Origin: Xylocopa sonorina
Taxonomy: Eukaryota; Arthropoda; Insecta; Hymenoptera; Apidae
Assembly (NCBI RefSeq): GCF_050948175.1
Contig: NW_027490091.1
Span: forward strand, 2,542,001 to 2,606,000
DNA length: 64,000 nucleotides
Direction: 5' to 3'
In this document: piece after piece, positions 56,230-64,000 of the stretch
Layout: every line of letters begins with the position of its first letter
How positions within the stretch are numbered: the stretch's first letter is position 1
Made by a program: the position numbers and the translations under genes
The notes under the pieces: model-generated
Seen by the model: only the letters and a program-made list of their open reading frames with translations
Databases searched by the model: none
Told to the model about the DNA's origin: nothing

Positions 56230-58568
56230 CTAGCATGGAAGTGTCGCAATTACATTCCTTTGAGGTGAATACGAGGTATACATAACACTCCACGATGCAT
56301 ATTATATATTATCATGAAACATGGTAATGAGTAGCGATATCACATTTTGAGAAGCATTAGAACTCCAATTCTACGATGCGTAGAGATCTGCAAACGCTAT
56401 TTGCTGGCAAGGACGTGTCGCGTTTACAACCTTTTGAAGTGAATAAGAGGTATACATAACACTCCACAATGAATATTGTATCTTACCATGAAACATAGAA
56501 ATGAGATGCAATATGGCGATTTAAGAAGCATTAGAATTCTATTGCTTCGATACGTAGACATCTGCAAACGCTATTTCCAAGCAAGGAAGTGTCGCATTTA
56601 CATTCTTTTGAAGTGAATACGAGGTATTCATAACACTGCACAATGTATATTATATCTTATCATGAAACATAGTAATGAGTAGCGATATCGCGTTTTGAGG
56701 AGCATTAGACCTCAAATGCTACGATACGTAGACATCTGCAAACGCTATTTCCTTGCAAGGAAGTGTCGCGTTTACATTCTTTTGAAGTGAATACGAGGTA
56801 TACGTAACACTCCACAATGAAAATTATATCTTATCATGAAACATAGAAATGAGATGCGAAATGACGATTTAAGAAGCATTAGATTTCTATTGCTTCGATA
56901 CGTAGACATCTGCAAGCGCTATTTCCTACCAAGGAAGTGTCGCATGTACATTCAATTGAAGTGTATGCGAAGTATACATGGCACTTCGCTATGAATATTA
57001 TATCTTACCATGAAACATAGAAATGAGATGCAATATGGCGATTTAAGAAGCATTAGAATTCTATTGCTTCGATACGTAGACATCTGCAAACGCTACTTCC
57101 TAGCAAGGAAGTGTCGCATTTACATTCATTTGAAAGGAATATGAGGTATACATGACACTTCGCAATGAATATTATATCTTATCAGGAAACGTAGATATGG
57201 GATGCGATATGACGGTTTAAAGAAGCATTAGAACTCTATTGCTTCGATACGTAGATATCTGGAAACGCTATTTCCTAGCAAGGAAGTGTCGCAATTACAT
57301 TCTTTTGAGGTGAATACGATGTACACATAACACTGCACAATGAATATTATATCCTATCATGAAAGGCAGAAATGAGATGCGATATGGCGATTTATGAAGC
57401 ATTAGATGTCTATTTCTTCGATACGTAGACATCTGCAAACGCTATTTCCTAACAAGGAAGTGTCGCATGTACATTCTTTTGAAGTGAATACCAGGTACTC
57501 ATAACACTGCACAATGAATATTATATCTTATCATGAAACGTAGAAATGAGATGCGATATCGCGATTTAAGAAACTTTAGAACTCCATTGCGTCGATACGT
57601 AGATATCTGCAAACACTATTTCCTAGCAAGGAGATGTCGCATTCACATTCATTTGAAGTGTATGCGAGGTACACATGACACTTCGCAATGTATATTATAT
57701 ATTATCATGAAACATAGATATGAGATGCGATATCGCGAATTAGCAAGGTTTAGAATTCTATTGCTTCGAAACGTAGAAATCTGCAAACACTATTTCCTAG
57801 CATGGAAGTGTCGCAATTACATTCTTTTGAGGTGAATACGAGGTATACATAACACTCCACGATGCATATTATATATTATCATGAAACATGGTAATGAGTT
57901 GCGATATCACGTTTTGAGAAGCATTAGAACTCTAATTCTACGATGCGTAGACATCTGCGAACGCTATTTGCTGGCAAGGACGTGTCGCGTTTACAACCTT
58001 TTGAAGTGAATAAGAGGTATACATAACACTCCACAATGAATATTATATCTTACCATGAAACATAGAAATGAGATGCAATATGGCGATTTAAGAAGCATTA
58101 GAATTCTATTGCTTCGATACGTAGACATCTGCAAACGCTATTTCCAAGCAAGGAAGTGTCGCATTTACATTCTTTTGAAGTGAATACGAGGTATTCATAA
58201 CACTGCACAATGAATATTATATCTTATCATGAAACATAGTAATGAGTAGCGATATCGCGTTTTGAGGAGCATTAGACCTCAAATGCTACGATACGTAGAC
58301 ATCTGCAAACGCTATTTCCTTGCAAGGAAGTGTCGCGTTTACATTCTTTTGAAGTGAATACGAGGTATACGTAACACTCCACAATGAAAATTATATCTTA
58401 TCATGAAACATAGAAATGAGATGCGAAATGACGATTTAAGAAGCATTAGATTTCTATTGCTTCGATACGTAGACATCTGCAAGCGCTATTTCCTAGGAAG
58501 GAAGTGTCGCATGTACATTCAATTGAAGTGTATGCGAGGTATACATGGCACTTCGCTATGAATATTAT
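56230..58568 (+). repeat. 9-monomer-spaced duplication
   Basis: About 56230-57000 recurs at 57797-58568. Markers are CTCCACGATGCATATT (56288 and 57855), TTTACAACCTTTTGAAG, GAGGAGCATTAGACCTC and GGCACTTCGCTATG. The offset is 1567 bp, one more than 9 x 174, matching the single-base insertion near 57215 between them. Confidence 0.85.
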
Positions 58569-59118
58569 ATCTTATCATGAAACATAGAAATGAGTTGCGA
58601 TATGGCGATTTATGAAGCATTAGATGTCTATTTCTTCGATACGTAGACATCTGCAAACGCTATTTCCTGGCAAGGAAGTGTCGCGTTTACATTCTTTTGA
58701 AGTGAATACGAGGTATACATAACATTTCGCAATGAAAATTATATATTATCATGAAACATAGAAATGAGAAGCGATATCGCGTTTTGAGAAGCATTAGAAC
58801 TCTAATGCCACGAAACGTAGACATCTGCAAACGCTATTTCCTAGCAAGGAAGTCTGGCATTTACATTCTTTTGAAGTGAATACGAGGTAAGAATAACACT
58901 GCACAATGAATATTATATCTTATCATGAAACATAGAAATGAGATGCGATATCGCGATTTAAGGAGCATTAGAACACTATTGCTTCGATACGTAGACATCT
59001 GCAAACGCTACTTCCTAGCAAGCATGTGTCGCATTTACATTGTATTGGAAGGAATACGAGGTATACGTGACACTTCGCAATGAATATTATATCTTATCAT
59101 GAAACATAGAAATGAGAT

Positions 59119-59128
59119 GCGATATCGC
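59119..59128. other. Perfect palindrome GCGATATCGC in the monomer (representative copy)
   Basis: This 10-bp sequence is its own reverse complement and sits at monomer positions 21-30. Other monomers carry GCGATATGGC or GCGATATGAC at the same place, which break the symmetry. The site is therefore one of the markers that separate monomer subtypes. No binding protein can be named from the sequence. Confidence 0.55.
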
Positions 59129-59183
59129 GAATTAGAAAGATTTAGAACTCTATTGCTTCGATACGTAGACATCTGCAAACGCT

Positions 59184-59201
59184 ACTTCCTAGCAAGGAAG
59201 T
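59184..59201. other. Stem-loop in the satellite monomer (representative copy)
   Basis: The sequence ACTTCCT-AGCA-AGGAAGT is a perfect 7-bp inverted repeat around a 4-base loop at monomer positions 86-103. It recurs in a large share of monomers. The commonest variation is C or T at position 87, giving ACTTCCT or ATTTCCT opposite AGGAAGT. In RNA from this strand that keeps pairing as C-G or U-G. Any function is inference; it could be a structural or protein-binding site, or a chance palindrome that is inherited with the array. Confidence 0.6.
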
Positions 59202-61359
59202 GTCGCATTTACATTCTTTTGAAGTGAATACGAGGTATACATAACACTCCACAATGAATATTATATATTATCATGAAACATAGTAATGAGTAGCGATATC
59301 GCGTTTTGAGAAGCATTAGAACTCTATTGCTTCGATACGTAGACATCTGCAAACGCTATTTCCTAGCAAGGAGCTGTCGCATTCACATTCATTTGAAGTG
59401 TATGCGAGGTATTCATAACACTGCACTGTGAATATTATATATTATCATGAAACATAGAAATGAGATGCGATATCGCGTTTTGAGAAGCATTAGAACTCTA
59501 ATGCTACGATACGTAGTCATCTGCACATGCTATTTCCTAGCAAGGAAGTGTCCCATTTACATCCATTTGAAGTACAGACGAGATATACATAACACTGCAC
59601 AATGAATATTATATCTTATCATGAAACATAGAAATGGGATGCGATATGGCGATTTAAGAAGCATTAGAACTCTACTGCTTCGATACGTAGACATCTGGAA
59701 ACGCTATTTCCTAGCAAGGAAGTGTCGCATTTACATTCTTTTGAAGTGAACACGAGGTAAGCATAACACTGCACAATGAATATTATATCTTATCATGAAA
59801 CATAGAAATGAGATGCGATATCGCGATTTAAGAAGCATTAGATCTCTGTTGCTTCGATACGTAGACATCGGCAATCACTATTTCCTTGCAAGGAACTGTC
59901 GCATTCACATTCGTTTAAATTGTATACGAGGTACACATGAAATTCGCAATGAATATTATATATTATCATGAAACACAGATATGAGATTCGATATCGCGAA
60001 TTAGCAAGCTTTAGAAATCTATTGCTTCGATACGTAGACATCTGCAAACGCTATTTCCTAGCAAGGAAGTGTCGCATTTACCTTCTTTTGAAGTGAATAC
60101 GAGGTAAGAATAACACTGCACAATGAATATTATATCTTATCATGAAACATAGAAATGAGATGCGATATCGCGATTTAAGAAGCATTAGAACTCTACTGCC
60201 ACGATACGCAGACATCTGCAAACGCTATTTCCTAGCAAGGAAGTGTCGCATTTACATTCTTTTGAAGTGAATACGAGGTATTCATAACACTGCAAAATGA
60301 ATATTATATCTTATCATGAAACATAGAAGTGAGATGCGATATCGCGATTTAAGAAGCATTAGAACTCTATTGCTTCGATACGTGGATATCCGCAAACACT
60401 ATTTCCTAGCAAGGAACTGTCTCATTCACATCCATTTGAAGTGTATGCGAGGTATACATGACACTTCGCAATGAATATTATATATTATCATGAAACATAG
60501 ATATGAGATGCGATATCGCGAATTAGCAAGCTTTAGAAACCTATTGCTTCGATACGGAGACATCTGCAAACGCAATTTCCATGCAAGGAAGTGTCGCATT
60601 TACATTCTTTTGAAGTGAATACGAGGTATTCATAACACTCCACAATGAATATTATACATTATCATGAAACGTAGATATGAGATGCGATATGGCGATTTAA
60701 GAAGCATCAGAAATCTATTGCTTCGATACGTAGACATCTGCAAACGCTATTTCCTAGCAAGGAAGTTTCGCATTTACATTCACTTGAAGTTTAGACGAGA
60801 TATACATAACACTGCACAATGAATATTATATCTTAACATGAAACATAGAAATAAGATTCGATATGGCGATTTAAAAGGCATTAGAAATCTATTGCTTCGA
60901 TACGTAGACATCTGCAAACGCTATTTCCTAGCAAGGAAGTGTCGCATTTACATTCCTTTGAAAGGAATACGAGGCATACATGACACTTCGCAATGAATAT
61001 TATATCTTATCATGAGACATAGAAATGGGATGCGATATGACGATTTGAGAAGCATTAGAATTCTATTGCTTCTATACGTAGACATCTGCAAACGCTATTT
61101 CCTAGCAAGGAAGTGTCGCATGTACATTCAATTGAAGTGTATGCAAGATATACATGGCACTACGCAATGAATATTATATCTTATCATGAAACATAGAAAT
61201 GAGATGCGATATGGTGATTTAAGGAGCATTAGAATTCTATTGCTTCGATACGTAGACATCTGCAAACACTACTTCCTAACAAGGAAGTGTCGCAATTACA
61301 TTCTTTTGAAAGGAATACGAGGTATACATGACACTTCGCAATGAATATTATATCTTATT

Positions 61360-61526
61360 GGGAAACGTAGATATGAGATGTGATATGATGATTTAAGAAG
61401 CATTAGAACTCTATTGCTTCGATACGTAGACATCTGCAAACGCTATTTCCTAGCAAGGAAGTGTCGCAATTACATTCTATTGATGTGAATACGAGGTATA
61501 CTGCACAATGAATATGATATCTTATC
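61360..61526 (+). repeat. Satellite monomer with a 7-bp deletion
   Basis: This unit is 167 bp long. It reads GAGGTATACTGCACAATG where others have GAGGTATACATAACACTG before CACAATG. Loss between two ACT/ACA-like sequences fits a slippage event. The unit also starts with GGG in place of the usual ATG. Confidence 0.8.
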
Positions 61527-64000
61527 ATGAAACATAGAAATGAGTTGCGATATGGCGATATAAGAAGCATTAGGAATCTATTGCCTCGATACGTAGATAT
61601 CTGCAAACGCTATTTCCTAGCAAGGAAGTGTCGCATTTACATTCTTTTGAAAGGAATACGAGGTATACATGACACTTCGCAGTGAATACTATATATTGTC
61701 ATGAAACGTAGATATGGGATGCGATATGACGACTTAAGAAGCATTAGAAAACTATTGTTTCGATACGTAGACATCTGCAAACGCTATTGCCTAGCAAGGA
61801 AGTGTCGAATTTACTTTCTTTTGAAGTGAATACGAGGAGTACATAACACTACACATTGAATATTATATCTTATCATGAAACATAGGAATGAGATGCGATA
61901 TCGCTTTTTGAGAAGGATTAGAAATCTATTGCTTCTATACGTAGACATCTGCTAACGCTACTTCCTAGCAAGGAAGTGTCGCATTTACATTCATTTGAAG
62001 TATAGACGAGATATACATAATACTGCACAATGAATATTATATCTTGTCACCAAACATAGAAATGAGATGCGATATCGCGATTTAAGAAGCATTAGAAAAC
62101 TATTGCTTCGATACGAAGCAATCTGCAAACGCTATTTCCTAGAAAGGAAGTGTCGCATTTACAATCATTTGAAGTGTATGCGAGGTATACATGACACTTC
62201 GCAGTGAATATTATATCTTAACATGAAGCATAGAAATGAGATGCGATATCGCGATTTAAGAAGCATTAGAAAACTATTGCTTCGACACGTAGACATCTGC
62301 AAACGCTATTTCCTAGCAAGGAAGTGTCGCATTTACATTCTTTTGAAGTGAATACGAGGTATACATAAAACTCCACAGTGAATATTATATATTATAATGA
62401 AACATGGTAATCAGTAGTGATATCGCGTTTTGAGAAGCATTAGAACTCTAATGGTACGATACGTAGACATCTGCAAACGCTATTTATTAGCAGGGAAGTG
62501 TCGCAATTCCATTCATTTGAAGTATAGACGAGATATACATAACACTGCACAACGGATATTATGTCTTATCATGAAACATAGAAATGAGATGCGGTATGAC
62601 GATTTAAGAAGCATTAGAACTCTATTGCTTCGATACGTAGACATCTGCAAACGCTATTTCAAAGCAATGAAGGGTCGCATTTACATTCTTTTGAAGTGAA
62701 TACGAGGTATTCATACCACTGCACAATGAATATTATATCTTATCATGAAACATAGAAATGAGTTGCGATATGACGATTTAAGAAGCATTACAACTCCATT
62801 GCTTCGATACGTAGACATCTGCAAACACTACTTCCCAGCAAGGAACTGTCGCATTCACATTCGTTTGAATTGTATGCGAGGTATACATGACACTTCGCAA
62901 TGAACATTATAAATTGTCATGAAACATAGAAATGAGATGCGATATCGCGATTTATGAAGCATTAGAACACTATTGCTTCGATACGTAGATATCTGCAAAC
63001 GCTACTTCCTAGCAAGGAAGTGTCGCATTTACAGCCATTTGAAGTACAGACGAGATATACATAACACTGCACAATGAATATTATATCTTATCATGAAACA
63101 TAGAAATGAGATGCGATATGGCGATTTAAGAAGCATTAGAACTCTACTGCTCCGATACGTAGACATCTGGAAACGCTATTTCCTAGCAAGGAAGTGTCGC
63201 ATTTACATTCTTTTGAGAGGAATACGAGGTATACATGACACTTCGCAATGAATATTATATCTTATCATGAAACATAGAAATGAGATAAGATATGGCGATT
63301 TATGAAGCATTTGATGTCTATTACTTCGATACGTAGACAACTGCAAACGCTATTTCCTAGCAAGGAATTGTAGCATTTGCATTCTTTTGAAGTGAATAAT
63401 AGGTATACATAACACTGCACAATGAGTATCATATCATATCATGAAACATAGAAATGAGATGCGATATCGCGATTTAAGAAGAATTAGAACACTATTGCGT
63501 CGATGGGTAGACATCTGCAAACGCTACTTCCTAGCAAGGAAGTGTCGCATTTACATTCTTCTGAAAGGAATACGAGGTATACGTGACACTTCGCAATGAA
63601 TATTAAATCTTATCATGAAACATAGGAATGAGATGCGATATGACGATTTAAGAAGCATTAGAACTCCATTGCTTCGATACGTAGACATCTGCAAACACTA
63701 TTTCACAGCAAGGAACTGTCGCATTCACATTCGTTTGAATTGTATGCGAGGAATACATGAAACTTCGCAATGAATATTATATGTTATCATGAAACATAGA
63801 TATGAGATGCGATATCGCGAATTAGCAAGCTTTAGAAATCTATTGCTTCGATACGTAGACATCTGCAAACGCTATTTCCTAGCAAGGAAGTGTCGCATTT
63901 ACATTCATTTTAAGTGTATGCGAATTATACATGACCCTTCGCAATGAATATTATATATTGTCATGAAACATAGAAATGAGAAGCGACATCGCGTTTTGAG

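Larger units (their letters stand above)
59099..59272 (+). repeat. Representative 174-bp monomer
   Basis: This unit is a convenient reference for positions within the monomer. It carries the perfect 10-bp palindrome GCGATATCGC at monomer positions 21-30, the TACGTA palindrome at 65-70, a stem-loop at 86-103, and an AT-rich tail at about 158-174. As 174 is 3 x 58, any reading frame carries over from one monomer to the next. In the frame of the ATG the consensus has two TGA codons, at codons 43 and 53. Common alternative modules are CGTTTTGAGAAG versus CGATTTAAGAAG versus CGAATTAGAAAG near 29-40, and GAAGTGAATACGAGG versus GAAGTATAGACGAGA versus GAAGTGTATGCGAGG near 123-137. Confidence 0.9.
51311..64000 (+). 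repeat. Right block of the same 174-bp satellite array
   Basis: The same monomer resumes at monomer position 40 (AGCATTAGAACTC) in the same orientation as the left block and continues to the window end. There are 72 units between the ATG positions at 51446 and 63963. Nine small length changes were found: -2 near 51974, +1 near 53142, -1 near 53740, -1 near 53990, +1 near 54958, -2 near 56170, +1 near 57215, -7 near 61499 and -1 near 59942. They sum to -11, which is exactly the observed offset. The array runs off the window on both sides, so its full size is unknown. Confidence 0.97.

Noticed and set aside
59156..59172. CENP-B-box-like site around CTTCGATACGTAG in the monomer
   Set aside because: Only the TTCG half matches. 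The CGGG core of the known box is absent, so no CENP-B box can be claimed.
1..64000. CRISPR array or phage-style repeat-spacer system
   Set aside because: The repeats are contiguous 174-bp units without unique spacers, and no cas genes are present.

Overview
The window is almost entirely one tandem satellite. A 174-bp monomer is repeated head to tail, always in the same orientation, from base 1 to about 47737 and again from 51311 to 64000. Counting register from the ATG at monomer position 1, there are 273 consecutive monomers from 148 to 47567 and 72 from 51446 to 63962, plus partial units at the window ends and at the interruption. Nearly all divergence between monomers is by base substitution. 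I found 19 length changes, and their sum accounts exactly for the departure of both blocks from a perfect 174-bp register. No ordinary gene, rRNA, tRNA or CRISPR array was seen. The window looks like eukaryotic heterochromatin, centromeric or pericentromeric in style. The organism is most likely an arthropod and probably an insect, judged from the interrupting Ty3/gypsy-like element with a tRNA-Lys primer site; the species cannot be named from what I see.

The satellite is not homogeneous. Monomers are mosaics of a few alternative modules, mainly at positions 21-62 and 115-157. Blocks of several monomers have themselves been duplicated as local higher-order repeats. Periods seen are 3 monomers (3457-4500; 5893-6936; 30236-31302), 4 and 5 (10700-12086), 6 (19567-21654; 43780-45290), 7 (33690-36125), 9 (12157-14420; 56230-58568), 15 (4196-9415), 20 shifting to 19 (23285-29300) and 24 (36304-43400, with two monomers missing from the second copy). 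No single higher-order unit spans the window, so amplification was local and repeated.

The array is broken once, by about 3.57 kb of more GC-rich DNA at 47738-51310. Most of it is a decayed LTR retrotransposon on the minus strand. From its 5' side it holds an LTR whose inner end is at 50120, an 18-base primer-binding site matching the 3' end of animal tRNA-Lys(CUU) at 50097-50114, a leader, a gag gene broken by a nonsense codon and frameshifts (about 49601-47970), and only the terminal 203 bp of the 3' LTR (47738-47940). The pol region is absent, and the gag end lies about 30 bp from the truncated 3' LTR, which implies an internal deletion. The two LTR pieces differ clearly from each other. 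The last ~500 bp of the insert (about 50800-51310) is a GC-rich segment I cannot identify. The satellite around the insert is unusually diverged, while the best-preserved higher-order duplications lie far from it.

All short open frames in the satellite are by-products of a 174-bp period (58 codons, divisible by three). They are not annotated as genes.
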